Positions 9,595-17,738 of a stretch of DNA of 64,000 nt are shown in pieces. Source of the stretch: Clostridium sp. KNHs214 (GTDB taxonomy: Bacteria; Bacillota; Clostridia; Clostridiales; Clostridiaceae). The position numbers and the translations under genes are program-made. Below the pieces are notes generated by a model that was not told where the DNA came from, did not search any database, and worked only from the letters and a program-made list of their open reading frames with translations. The DNA lies in NCBI RefSeq assembly GCF_000744935.1, contig NZ_JQMW01000004.1:234869-298868 (forward strand), in the 5' to 3' direction. The number at the start of each line of letters is the position of its first letter. Positions within the stretch are counted from its first letter, which is position 1.

Positions 9595-9637
9595 AAACCA
9601 CTGATATTTATGCTAAATTATAAATACCAGTGGTTTT
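9595..9637. terminator. Bidirectional terminator between nifJ and the DUF3787-like gene
   Basis: AAACCACTG(A)TATTTA pairs with TAAATACCAGTGGTTT; the plus-strand side runs into TTTATCATTTTATTT and the minus-strand side into TTTATTATTTT. It separates two convergent genes. A weaker hairpin, CAAAACTCC/GGAATTTTG, lies just after nifJ at about 9543-9564. Confidence 0.8.
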
Positions 9638-9647
9638 ATCATTTTAT

Positions 9648-9815
9648 TTATTTTTGATTCACATCTACCCATTCCTTAGCATTTATAACCCCAGTTTCAC
9701 TAGGTATAATTACCTTAGATACTGGTTTCATACTTTCAATATTAGTCCAAGCAGCGGTATCATGTTTCTCTATAGGTACAGCCATAAACTTTTCTTTATA
9801 TCTATTCTTAGCCAT
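9648..9815 (-). CDS. Small DUF3787-like protein
   Basis: 55 residues beginning MAKNRYKEKFMAVPIEKHD. Start ATG at 9815-9813 has AAAGGAGGGATTAAT upstream, an excellent site, and the stop TAA is at 9648-9650. The mid-region TAAWTNIESMKPVSKVIIPS and the C-terminal INAKEWVDVNQK resemble a short clostridial family that I recall as DUF3787. No signal peptide or membrane segment. Function unknown. It is convergent with nifJ and shares the terminator at 9595-9637. Confidence 0.75.
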   Translation of the reverse strand: MAKNRYKEKFMAVPIEKHDTAAWTNIESMKPVSKVIIPSETGVINAKEWVDVNQK

Positions 9816-9917
9816 ATTAATCCCTCCTTTTTTATTATTATTTGCAGATATAAAAAAACTATTAAAAAAAGAGTTTGGATTTTAATAATGGCTAAGGCAC
9901 ATTTAAATATATTATTT

Positions 9918-11375
9918 TCAAAGCCTCCTTATAATTCCTACTGCTTTGCCTAGAATAAATATACCTTCCTCAGTTACAGGAATTGGACTATATTTTTCAT
10001 TTTCAGGATTCAAAAATACTCCTTTTTTACTTATGTTAAGTCTTTTCAATGTAGCACTTCCAGATATATTAGCCGCAACTATGTCATTATTATTTACATC
10101 CATTTGCTTATGTATAACCACAAAATCCCCATCATTAATGTTAGCATTTATCATACTATCACCCTTAACCTTAAGTATAAAACAATCTTTAAGACCTTTT
10201 ATCCATTGCTTAGGCATAGAGAAATTGTCCTCTAGAGAAGGGTCTATAAATATTGGCTCTCCTGCTGCAATATTAGTAAACACCGGAATCTTAGCTACCT
10301 CTTCTTTATTATATTCCAGGATTTGATCTTGATGATTAACTACAATTTCATCAGAATTAGAATAATCTTTCATCATAGTAAAATCAGTTTTATGTCTTAA
10401 ATCAAAGTATTGGAACCTTTCAAAAGCATCCATACCTTTAATATTTTTGCTTTTAATATTATTACTTTTCTCTTTAGAAATATCTTTCTTATTTTTAACA
10501 TTAAATCTTTTTACTTTTTCCTGAAATTTTGATGTATATATCTTTCCATTTCTCATAAATGAACAATATATGGACTCTCCTTTATCTGTATTAAATGCTA
10601 AAGTAAATCCAGAATAAACTTCATTTTTTCTCAATGATTTTAGAAAATTCCACTGCAAATATGTAAGTCTTTCACATCCATCTACTAAAATATGCACAAA
10701 TCTTGGATTTAATTCAGCTTCCTTTGCAGCATAAATAAACATATCTTCATAGCTTACATATGCTAGTTTATTTAGCTCTTCACAATATAATTCTTTAACC
10801 TTGAAAACTCCTTCTCTAGCCTTGCTATTTTTTCTAAGACCATTGTGTTTTGGAGCATTTTGATAATTTTCTAAATCTGTATAATTTAAATTTTTAATCC
10901 ACTTTATTTCTTCAAATATGTGTTGTATTTTATTTTCCTTAAATATATTAATTCTCTTATAATCATTCTTAACCTTTTCCACACATTGCTCCACTATCTT
11001 TGTTTCTATATTTTCATCCCTTAGTATTTGAAGTTTTAAATTGTTTTTAGCTTTATATTTCATAAAATATTCTTCTGCTAAGTGATCAATTTTAACTACA
11101 ACGGGTTCTTTAGATAAAGAGGTAAACAAGGTGTCATAGCTATGCTTATTTACATTTTCCATATTTTCATAGCATGAATTTATTTCTTCTAAATTTTTAT
11201 CCGTAACAGATGTGCAAAGTATTTCATCATTTTTAGAAAAACAATAATTATTTTTTATATATAATAATCTCATTATTAATGATGAGGTTTTTTCATTAGA
11301 TTCTTTTGCACTTAAAAGAGTTATTTTGTTGTGCTTCCACTTTATAAATCTATCATAAATAGAGCTAATTCTCAT
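9918..11375 (-). CDS. LexA-type S24 peptidase fused to a degenerate helicase-like region
   Basis: 485 residues. The last 125 are a clear LexA/UmuD-type autoprotease: Ala-Gly cleavage site in NIAAGEP (371-372), catalytic Ser in VKGDSM (407), Lys in ATLKRL (444), then LNPENEKYSPI as in LexA. Instead of the LexA winged helix, the first 300 or so residues resemble a worn UvrD/Rep-type helicase: an N-terminal segment where the Walker A loop should be reads LLSAKESNEKTSS, and ILVDGCERLTYLQW resembles motif II but lacks the DExx acid pair. A charged linker (KKDISKEKSNN) joins the parts. ATG 11375 is chosen because GGGGGAAGTAGT precedes it; an ATG at 11411 has no site. Cleavage on RecA activation is plausible, but DNA binding cannot be inferred. 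Confidence 0.85.
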   Translation of the reverse strand: MRISSIYDRFIKWKHNKITLLSAKESNEKTSSLIMRLLYIKNNYCFSKNDEILCTSVTDKNLEEINSCYENMENVNKHSYDTLFTSLSKEPVVVKIDHLAEEYFMKYKAKNNLKLQILRDENIETKIVEQCVEKVKNDYKRINIFKENKIQHIFEEIKWIKNLNYTDLENYQNAPKHNGLRKNSKAREGVFKVKELYCEELNKLAYVSYEDMFIYAAKEAELNPRFVHILVDGCERLTYLQWNFLKSLRKNEVYSGFTLAFNTDKGESIYCSFMRNGKIYTSKFQEKVKRFNVKNKKDISKEKSNNIKSKNIKGMDAFERFQYFDLRHKTDFTMMKDYSNSDEIVVNHQDQILEYNKEEVAKIPVFTNIAAGEPIFIDPSLEDNFSMPKQWIKGLKDCFILKVKGDSMINANINDGDFVVIHKQMDVNNNDIVAANISGSATLKRLNISKKGVFLNPENEKYSPIPVTEEGIFILGKAVGIIRRL

Positions 11376-11471
11376 ACTACTTCCCCCTATAAAGACTTTA
11401 TTCAATGGCATCTACCGCAATACTACCTATTTTATCAAAGCAGCATGTATCTATGCCTTATTTAACAATTT

Positions 11472-11726
11472 TTAAATTTCAATATTTTTTCTTTTGATTA
11501 ATTCTAGTTTTTCTTTTCTCTTCATTTGTTTTATTTTATATTCTCTTTTTAAAGCAGAGGACTTGTCCATACATTCCTCAAAATATACCAGCTGCACTGG
11601 CAATCTACATCTAGTATATTTAGCTCCTTTACCCTGTAAATGAGTTTTTATCCTATTTTTTAAATCATTTGTCCATCCTGTATATAAAGTGTCATCAGAA
11701 CACTTTAAAATATAAACATAACACAT
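11472..11726 (-). CDS. GIY-YIG endonuclease-domain protein (UPF0213/YhbQ type)
   Basis: 84 residues, essentially one GIY-YIG domain: MCYVYILKCSDDTLYTGWTN carries the YVYIL and LYTGWT halves, followed by Arg in LKNRIKTH and Glu in VYFEEC. This size and start fit the small bacterial UPF0213 proteins. An ATG 26 codons upstream (11804) would add an unrelated extension and looks less likely, though no strong ribosome binding site decides it. It lies between the LexA-like gene and an azoreductase, all on the same strand. Cellular role not established for the family beyond presumed DNA nicking. Confidence 0.85.
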   Translation of the reverse strand: MCYVYILKCSDDTLYTGWTNDLKNRIKTHLQGKGAKYTRCRLPVQLVYFEECMDKSSALKREYKIKQMKRKEKLELIKRKNIEI

Positions 11727-11876
11727 GAATCCTTTAGTCTCACCCTTCCAACTTATAGAGGACTTGTAAAACCCTCCGTTGTTTATCTCAGTGGCAATTG
11801 ACAATTCTTACTCATATAAATTATATTTTTCACCCGAAACCCATTGATGAATAATTATATTATATCATAGAAAAAG

Positions 11877-11915
11877 ACTGCAAACTAATTACTTTCCTAT
11901 CTGCAGCCTTTTTAT
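11877..11915 (-). terminator. Terminator of the azoreductase gene
   Basis: Read on the minus strand, GGCTGCA pairs with TGCAGTC across a 19-base loop and is followed by TTTTTCT. It begins about 40 bases after the azoreductase stop. Confidence 0.65.
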
Positions 11916-11955
11916 GAACCAATGTCAAATACAAATTTTAATACAGGATATCTAT

Positions 11956-12621
11956 TTACTTCTTCAATATAGGCTCTCTAGAGAACTTTTTAATAACTAC
12001 CTCCATTTCTTCATAAGCCATTTGAAGGGCTTTATCCTTTCCCACTTCTGGCATATCTACCCCTTCTATTAAAACCTTTTGAAACTTTGTTATGCCCAAA
12101 AACTTAAAAATATCGCCAAAGTAATCTGTACCATGATTTACATTTGCCCCTAGTATCTTTGGATATATTCCTCCTGAAGATTGAATGTATACCATATTTC
12201 TTTTTTTATCTTCCAAAAGTCCATCCACATTATCTGACGAAACTTTAATAATTTTATTGTTTAGTATAATACAATCCAAATATCTTTTAAGTATTGATGG
12301 GAAACTTACACTCCACATTGGTGCAGCAATTACATAAGTATCTGCACTCACAAATTGATCACTTAATTGATTCATTCTATCTACTGCTTTTTTATCATAC
12401 TCAGATAATGAATCATATTCAGCACCTGTAACTAATTCTGCCCTTCCCTTAAAGTACTTATAAATCGGCTCTGGTATATACTCATTATAAAGGTCCAGTT
12501 CCTCAACTGTATAATCAGTATTTTCAGTCATAAAACGATTTACAAAATATCTTCCTGCAGTCTTACTGGTAGACATATTTTCTGGCTTTGAATTTACAGA
12601 AATATATAATATTTTTTTCAT
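11956..12621 (-). CDS. azoR: FMN-dependent NADH-azoreductase / flavodoxin-fold quinone reductase
   Basis: 221 residues with the flavodoxin-like NAD(P)H dehydrogenase fold. MKKILYISVNSKPENMSTSK gives the phosphate-binding loop for FMN; VIAAPMWSVSFPSILKRYLD is the conserved AzoR segment that shapes the flavin site, and QSSGGIYP follows as expected. Start ATG 12621 has GGAGGTGG upstream. Expected activity is NADH-dependent two-electron reduction of quinones or azo compounds in the cytoplasm. It is monocistronic with its own terminator; an F1 element lies upstream. The symbol is a family-level assignment. Confidence 0.85.
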   Translation of the reverse strand: MKKILYISVNSKPENMSTSKTAGRYFVNRFMTENTDYTVEELDLYNEYIPEPIYKYFKGRAELVTGAEYDSLSEYDKKAVDRMNQLSDQFVSADTYVIAAPMWSVSFPSILKRYLDCIILNNKIIKVSSDNVDGLLEDKKRNMVYIQSSGGIYPKILGANVNHGTDYFGDIFKFLGITKFQKVLIEGVDMPEVGKDKALQMAYEEMEVVIKKFSREPILKK

Positions 12622-12703
12622 AAAACCACCTCCAAATTATATACTTATTTTTTACACAATATAATAATTTATACCCATTGAATATATAAATCAAACATTC
12701 TAT

Positions 12704-12869
12704 GATTAACCCACAATAAGGTACAATGTGGTGGAATTATGAAATTTCTCCTCCATGACTTGCATAAAAGCTCGGAACAATAAATTTAAACAGTTCCTTC
12801 GCTTCTTATGCAAGTCATTCCAGAGAAATTTCATAATTCAAGTAATATAATGCTTTTTGTGGGTTAATC
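12704..12869. repeat. F1 palindromic element, short form, copy 3
   Basis: One of the cleanest copies: GATTAACCCACAATAAGG at the left and TTTTGTGGGTTAATC at the right, arms AATTATGAAATTTCTC / GAGAAATTTCATAATT, loop near AATAAATTTAAACAG. The arms are near-complementary over about 75 bases. Confidence 0.92.
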
Positions 12870-13066
12870 ATTCTATCTAATTACTTCAATTCGTAATATA
12901 CAATCTATACACTAAATATACATAGGTTTTTGGATAAATATTTAGTGTAATAGTACCCTGAAACTGCATTATTTCATTAAAAATTTTTCGCTTGAATTTC
13001 AAATTACGAATTACAGTCTAATTATTCTTAAGTGGAATTTCTCTAAATCTTATGATATTATTGTTT
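12870..13066. other. AT-rich intergenic spacer with inverted segments
   Basis: Between an F1 and an F2 element. ATTCGTAAT (12889-12897) recurs inverted as ATTACGAAT (13003-13011), and ACTAAATAT (about 12911) recurs inverted as ATATTTAGT, so it may be the remnant of another palindromic element. No gene seen. Confidence 0.35.
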
Positions 13067-13226
13067 AGGCACATTCAAATAAATAACAAGTCAGTACGCT
13101 AGTCTGTTTTGCGTCATACTGCGTCAACAGAACCCACCGATAGTCCTGCTAGCGGCGGAACCTGCTTCCTTGTCTCACACAAAATATACTAACATCTTTG
13201 ACCTGTTATTTCTTTTGGTGTACCTC
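13067..13226. repeat. F2 palindromic element, copy 3
   Basis: Full-length: AGGCACATTCAAATAAATAA left, TTTTGCGTCATACTGCGTCA arm, centre with CCACCGATAG and CTAGCGGCGGAACC, right end GGTGTACCT. It ends 36 bases before the MBL-fold gene, so it overlaps the likely promoter region. Confidence 0.9.
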
Positions 13227-13261
13227 ATAGATTTTCTAACCATACTAAAGGACGTGATAAA

Positions 13262-14155
13262 ATGAATTTAAACAAAATAAAAGGAAATACTTATTACATA
13301 GATTCTCCCACTAATATAGGTGTGTACACTTTTAAAAACAAAAATTGCATACTTATAGATACGGGCATAAACAACTCTTCAGCAAAAAAAGTGAATGAAG
13401 TACTGTTAAATAGTAACCTTCATCCTAAATATATAATAAATACTCATAGCCATGGTGACCACTGCGGGGGAAATACATTTTTTAAAGATAATTATCCAGG
13501 CTGCCAAGTATTCTCTTCATCTAAAGAAAAGCTATACATAGAAAATCCATATATATATTCATCAATGCTGTATACTGCAAGTCCCATAAAACCCCTAGCT
13601 AATTCGGCCAAACCTTGCGTTGTAGATTTTGTTTTAGATGAAGGAGTAAATAAACTAAATGATGACAAATTTGAAGTAGTTTCCTTAAAGGGACACACTG
13701 TAGACCAAATAGGAATTATAACTCCTGAGAAGGTATGTTTTCTTGGAGATAGTATATTTAGTGATGAAATTTTAGATAAATACTCTCTTCCATATTTGAA
13801 TAATATAGAAGAAAGTTTAAATAGCTTGAATCTTTTAAAAACTGTAGAAGCGGACTTTTTCTTACCTAGTCACAGTGAAAAAGTTTTAACGAGAGAAGAA
13901 CTATTAAATTTAATAGATAGAAATATAAAAAACCTACAGGATTATATAAATTTATTTCTAGAATTATTAGATCAGCCTCTAACCAAAGAGGATTTAGTAG
14001 AAAACTTATGCATACTAAAAGACTTGCAAATAGACTTTAAAGCTTACCATATAACTTATTCTACAGTATCTGCTTTTTTAGCTTATCTGTATAATAAAGG
14101 CTTAATAGATTTTTCTGTGGAAAACTTTAGACTTTATTATTTTAAAAAAGCTTAA
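13262..14155 (+). CDS. MBL-fold metallo-hydrolase
   Basis: 297 residues of the metallo-beta-lactamase superfamily. NTHSHGDHCGGN is the HxHxDH metal motif; SLKGHTVDQIGI supplies the next His, CFLGDSIF the bridging Asp, and LPSHSEK the last His, so both metal sites look complete. The C-terminal 90 residues form a helical extension after the core. The RBS is modest (AAAGGACG before ATG 13262). The substrate cannot be read from sequence; glyoxalase II-like or general hydrolase members share this pattern. It stands alone between repeat elements. Confidence 0.88.
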   Translation: MNLNKIKGNTYYIDSPTNIGVYTFKNKNCILIDTGINNSSAKKVNEVLLNSNLHPKYIINTHSHGDHCGGNTFFKDNYPGCQVFSSSKEKLYIENPYIYSSMLYTASPIKPLANSAKPCVVDFVLDEGVNKLNDDKFEVVSLKGHTVDQIGIITPEKVCFLGDSIFSDEILDKYSLPYLNNIEESLNSLNLLKTVEADFFLPSHSEKVLTREELLNLIDRNIKNLQDYINLFLELLDQPLTKEDLVENLCILKDLQIDFKAYHITYSTVSAFLAYLYNKGLIDFSVENFRLYYFKKA

Positions 14156-14227
14156 ACCCTGCCCCACACAGGGTACACATGTGAACCACCACCGAGACAA
14201 ACACTGGAGGTTTTCGGGCATTTTCAA

Positions 14228-14340
14228 TAATAATGGGCTGTTGCACTAAAAATAAATACTACCATATATTATTCTAAATTTAAATTTTTAGGACAATATA
14301 TCGTATATAAATTCTTTAATGCAACAACAGCCTCATTATT
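14228..14340. repeat. F4 palindromic element, copy 1
   Basis: Inverted repeat with AATAATGGGCTGTTGCACTAA on the left and TTTAATGCAACAACAGCCTC on the right, centre AT-rich. A close relative lies at 39502-39610. The right end coincides with the stop codon of the nucleotidyltransferase gene (TAA at 14338-14336), so the transcript of that gene would end in this hairpin, probably acting as its terminator. Confidence 0.75.
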
Positions 14341-14905
14341 TATCAATATTATATAATAATTTTTCTGTTCTACTTCTAACCTCTTCTGGCAAATTTCCCT
14401 CTAGAGCCCTATTTACTAAATTAATATTATTAAGTCCATTTTTCAATAAATAATTCTCTATAATACCAACCTTATATTCTCTTCCCGGAATTAATTGATA
14501 TATAACATACCAATCTTCCAATGACGTTAAAGGAATACACTCTCCTTGAATATTCTTTATTGCAGTTATAGATTTATCATCAAAACAATACTGGTATTCA
14601 CCATTATTATGCTTAATAATAAACCCCGCCATAACATCTATATCTACATCTTCCATCACATACTCGTAAAAATATTTTGTTGCGTAAGTATCTGTTTTTT
14701 TTCTTAATTTTTTTCTACCTAATCTTTTTAAAATCATATCGACTTTTTCTATATCTTTTATATGAACTAATATATCTATGTCATTTGGTTTATCTATTAA
14801 TCCATAATGATTTAAAACTACGGACGCTCCTACTGCCCATAAGATGCCTTCCTTATTTAATGCCTTAGATAACTCAACTAATGTATGGAATAAAATTTTT
14901 TTCAC
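14336..14905 (-). CDS. Nucleotidyltransferase-fold protein
   Basis: 189 residues. GASVVLNHYGL followed by KPNDIDILV is the NTase signature: the glycine-serine-like loop (GAS) and the DxD-type acid pair; a third acid lies in DVDIDVMAGF. The remainder is a helical C-terminal part. It resembles the aminoglycoside/MNT-AbiEii-like nucleotidyltransferase superfamily rather than any housekeeping enzyme. There is no HEPN or AbiEi-type partner next to it, so a toxin-antitoxin role is not supported. Start is GTG 14905 with AGGGG immediately adjacent, an unusually short spacing. Stop codon sits at the edge of an F4 repeat. Confidence 0.7.
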   Translation of the reverse strand: MKKILFHTLVELSKALNKEGILWAVGASVVLNHYGLIDKPNDIDILVHIKDIEKVDMILKRLGRKKLRKKTDTYATKYFYEYVMEDVDIDVMAGFIIKHNNGEYQYCFDDKSITAIKNIQGECIPLTSLEDWYVIYQLIPGREYKVGIIENYLLKNGLNNINLVNRALEGNLPEEVRSRTEKLLYNIDK

Positions 14906-15027
14906 CCCCTAAATAAAATTTTACTGCACAACCACCGCATTAATTTCAAATAATTTTTCAAAAAATACTAAAACCTACAAACATTGTAACCATTTTTATT
15001 ACTTGCTTGCAGGCTATTTATCTTTAT

Positions 15028-15124
15028 TGGCGGGAGTATGTGAGAATCGAACTCACCCGTCGAGGTCCTACCCCGGCAACACGGTTTTGAAGACCGGCAG
15101 GCACACCAGCACCTATCTACCCCC
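15028..15124 (-). tRNA. selC: tRNA-Sec (anticodon UCA)
   Basis: 97-nt gene with encoded CCA. The anticodon stem-loop CGGTCTTCAAAACCG presents TCA, reading UGA. The acceptor pairs GGGGGTA with TACTCCC, the D arm is long and the extra arm (TTGCCGGGGTAGGACCTCGA) is extended, all typical of bacterial selenocysteine tRNA. The T arm is GGGTGAGTTCGATTCTCAC. It lies downstream of selB on the same strand, separated from it by an F3 element. Confidence 0.97.
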
Positions 15125-15237
15125 ATATATATACTTTTTTCGTCAAATCACGAGTTTTATTATATCACAGGGTAAACGTTTTTTCAACTATTTTTTTATA
15201 ATTGTTTAACAAAGTTCTTATAATTCAGGTTTGAGAA

Positions 15238-15706
15238 TTAAAAATCTTTAATTTATAAATAGAAAAGCTCTCATAATCTTTTTTAGGCGGAGCCTTTCGA
15301 AAAGTTATATATTCTTATATATAAATCCTAATCATGCCTATGTATTTACGCTGGCTTCCGCCCAATAAAGGATTTTCCGTAACATAGTGGAGGAAAATCA
15401 TCCTTTAGTCGACTGTCCTTTCCCTCTGATAGCTTATGCACGAACTGAAAAATCTGTCTTTAAGGTAACAATAAATATATTTTCTTAGACTATTGAGCTA
15501 GCCTTAGAAATTCTTTGTTTTCAAATTTTAATACCCGTTAAGAAGCTTTCATGTTTGAGCGCCGTCAGAAGCGAGTTTGAAAGCTTTAGGGTATTGAAAT
15601 TTGAAAACATTAGAATTTCTTGGCGTATTGCGAGCAGTCAAAAAAATATATTTATTGTGGACTTAAAGACAGATTTTTCTTATGGCACTTGCTTCACAAT
15701 ATATTC
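15238..15706. repeat. F3 large palindromic element, copy 1 (between selB and tRNA-Sec)
   Basis: About 470 bp. The right half is a long hairpin: AAAAATCTGTCTTTAAGG and CTTAAAGACAGATTTTT form the outer arms, AATTTCTTGGCGTATTG / CTAAGGAATTTC-type and CAAATTTTAATACC / GGTATTGAAATTTG the inner ones, with a short loop near CGTTAAGAAGC. The left part carries a second set of inverted blocks (AAAGGATTTTCC, GGAAAATCATCCTTT). The right end runs exactly up to the selB stop codon. Copies occur at 50140-50460 (inverted) and 51590-51982. It fills the space between selB and the tRNA-Sec gene. Confidence 0.85.
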
Positions 15707-17623
15707 TTACTGTGCCTTATATAGGACTCTTTTATTCTCTACTCTTCTCGTAATCTTTTCACCATCAAAACACTCAAGAAGGGCAACTACATATTTTCTA
15801 CTAGTATTTAAAATTTCTCTAGCTTCTCCTGGAGTTATGCTACCTTTTTCCTTCATATAAACTATTACTTTATTTTTAGCTTCTTCATAATTATCTTTAG
15901 AGAAAATGCATTCCTCATCAGCTTTAACTAATTCTCTACTTAATATAAGTGCTTCAAATACAGTTTTAAATTCTTCCTTTTCCTTTTCTTTTTGCAGTAA
16001 TTCCTTAAACTTAGGTGGAGTATATTTTCCATTTTGGTATTCCTTTAATATTTTATTCTTTAACTTTTCTTGCACTTCATTAAATTTTATTTGGAAACCA
16101 TGGGCACATATAAACTTACCATGCACATCTATAATTTCATTTTTTACTACCATATCTAGTAGCTCATCATATATTTTTTGCTTTAATCCTTTACCAAAAA
16201 TCTTTTCTTTTATTTCCTCTTTTGATAATCCTGGCCTTAAAGGATATTTTGAATGATATTCCTCTAAAATTTCTTCAAGTCTATCTATACTCCTTTGTAG
16301 GAATTCTTTATGCACATATAAAGGTTCACCTAGTGCAGTTAATTTTATCACCTTATCTTGTTCCACTAAGGCATCTATTTCTGCCAGTAGGCTTTTTTCA
16401 TTTTTCCCTAATGCCTTTATAATAGCTTTAAAATCTGGGAAATTAGAACTTAACTTTTTAATAGTTGTTTCTAATATTCCTCCTACCTCACCACTTTCCT
16501 TTAATTTTAACTCTTCTATATATTTTTCATCAAACCTCTTAGCTTTAATAGCTACTGGCTCTATTATACTTCCTCCACCTATGGTATGCATAGGAGAGTA
16601 GCTCCTTATTACAAATCTATCATTTCTTTGAGCACTTAAGGGCTTTTCTAATCTAAGCTGTACATAAGCTTCTTCTCCTGGATTAACTTCTTCCTTATCC
16701 AAAATTACAACTCTACATAAAATTTCTTCCGTTCCATGGTATAATCTAACTCTTTGCCTATTTTCCAGTGGCCTATCTGCACTCTTTAAATAATAAAATT
16801 TAGTATCTACCATATAAGAAGGTTCCATGACGTTTTCTTTAGAAATTACATTTCCCCTTTCTATTTCATTGACCTTTACATTAGCTAGATTTATAGCACA
16901 TCTTTGACCTGCATCTGCTTCATCTACAGACTTTTCATGCACTTGAAGTCCTCTTATTCTAGTTTTTATCTTAGATGGATATATCTCCACTTCTTCTCCA
17001 ACTTTAACTTTCCCACTTATAATTGTTCCAGTAACTACTGTCCCAAATCCGCTTACAGAGAATACTCTGTCCACAGGAAGTCTAAAGTGGCCCTCTGTAT
17101 CCTTTGATTCTACTTCTTCTGTAGCATTATCTATGGCTTCTATAAGATTATTAAAACCATCCTTAGTTTTTGAAGACACAGAATAAATAGGTGCCTTTTC
17201 TAAAAATGTACCTTTAAATTCTTTTTTAATATCTTCTGTAACAAGTTCTATCCATTCCTCATCTACCAAGTCACTTTTAGTAAGAGCCACTATTCCCTTT
17301 TTTACATTTAAAAGTTGAAGTATTTCAAGGTGCTCTCTAGTTTGAGGCATAATTCCTTCATCTGCTGCAATTACCAAAACTACTATATCTATACTGCTTA
17401 TACCTGCTAGCATGTTCTTTATAAATCTTTCATGTCCTGGCACATCTATAATTCCTGCTCTTCTCCCAGAAGGCAAATCAAAGAAGGTAAATGCAATGTT
17501 TATGGATATTCCTCTATCCTGCTCCTCTTTTAATGTATCCGTTTCTCTTCCTGTCAAAGCTCTTATAAGAGTTGTTTTACCGTGATCTATGTGCCCTGCA
17601 GTTCCTATTATTAAGTGCTTCAT
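15707..17623 (-). CDS. selB: Selenocysteine-specific elongation factor SelB
   Basis: 638 residues. GTP-binding domain: GTAGHIDHGKTT (G1), RGISINI (G2), DVPGHERFIK (G3), TKSD (G4). Domains II and III follow (VSGFGTVVTGTI), then the C-terminal winged-helix array that binds the SECIS hairpin (PLRPGLSKEEIKEK, KYTPPKFKELL, GSITPGEAREIL). Together these deliver Sec-tRNA to UGA codons. Start ATG 17623, stop TAA at 15709-15707 lying at the boundary of the F3 element. It sits downstream of selA; an F5-type short element is in the junction. Consistent with the Sec codon in selD upstream. Confidence 0.97.
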   Translation of the reverse strand: MKHLIIGTAGHIDHGKTTLIRALTGRETDTLKEEQDRGISINIAFTFFDLPSGRRAGIIDVPGHERFIKNMLAGISSIDIVVLVIAADEGIMPQTREHLEILQLLNVKKGIVALTKSDLVDEEWIELVTEDIKKEFKGTFLEKAPIYSVSSKTKDGFNNLIEAIDNATEEVESKDTEGHFRLPVDRVFSVSGFGTVVTGTIISGKVKVGEEVEIYPSKIKTRIRGLQVHEKSVDEADAGQRCAINLANVKVNEIERGNVISKENVMEPSYMVDTKFYYLKSADRPLENRQRVRLYHGTEEILCRVVILDKEEVNPGEEAYVQLRLEKPLSAQRNDRFVIRSYSPMHTIGGGSIIEPVAIKAKRFDEKYIEELKLKESGEVGGILETTIKKLSSNFPDFKAIIKALGKNEKSLLAEIDALVEQDKVIKLTALGEPLYVHKEFLQRSIDRLEEILEEYHSKYPLRPGLSKEEIKEKIFGKGLKQKIYDELLDMVVKNEIIDVHGKFICAHGFQIKFNEVQEKLKNKILKEYQNGKYTPPKFKELLQKEKEKEEFKTVFEALILSRELVKADEECIFSKDNYEEAKNKVIVYMKEKGSITPGEAREILNTSRKYVVALLECFDGEKITRRVENKRVLYKAQ

Positions 17624-17654
17624 TCCATCACTCCTATTTTTGAATTGTTGAATA

Positions 17655-17732
17655 GTAATTAGCTCAACTTTAGCATATACATTTCAAGCTATACATTATT
17701 TTATAACTGCGAAAGTTAAACTATTAACTTAA
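17655..17732. repeat. F5 palindromic element, short derivative (between selA and selB)
   Basis: AATTAGCTCAACTTTAGCA at the left and CTGCGAAAGTTAAACTATTA at the right match the ends of the larger F5 copies at 56333-56553 and 60778-61006. The centre is deleted. Confidence 0.7.
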
Positions 17733-17738
17733 TTTAAT

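Noticed and set aside
12704-13226. Candidate CRISPR array or riboswitch
   Set aside because: Repeats are long palindromes from two unrelated families, not short regularly spaced direct repeats; no aptamer core was recognised.
14336-14905. Toxin-antitoxin or abortive infection module
   Set aside because: The NTase-fold gene has no neighbouring HEPN, AbiEi or other partner gene on either side.
15003-15209. Open frame across tRNA-Sec
   Set aside because: It overlaps a certain tRNA gene and its codons follow the tRNA sequence.
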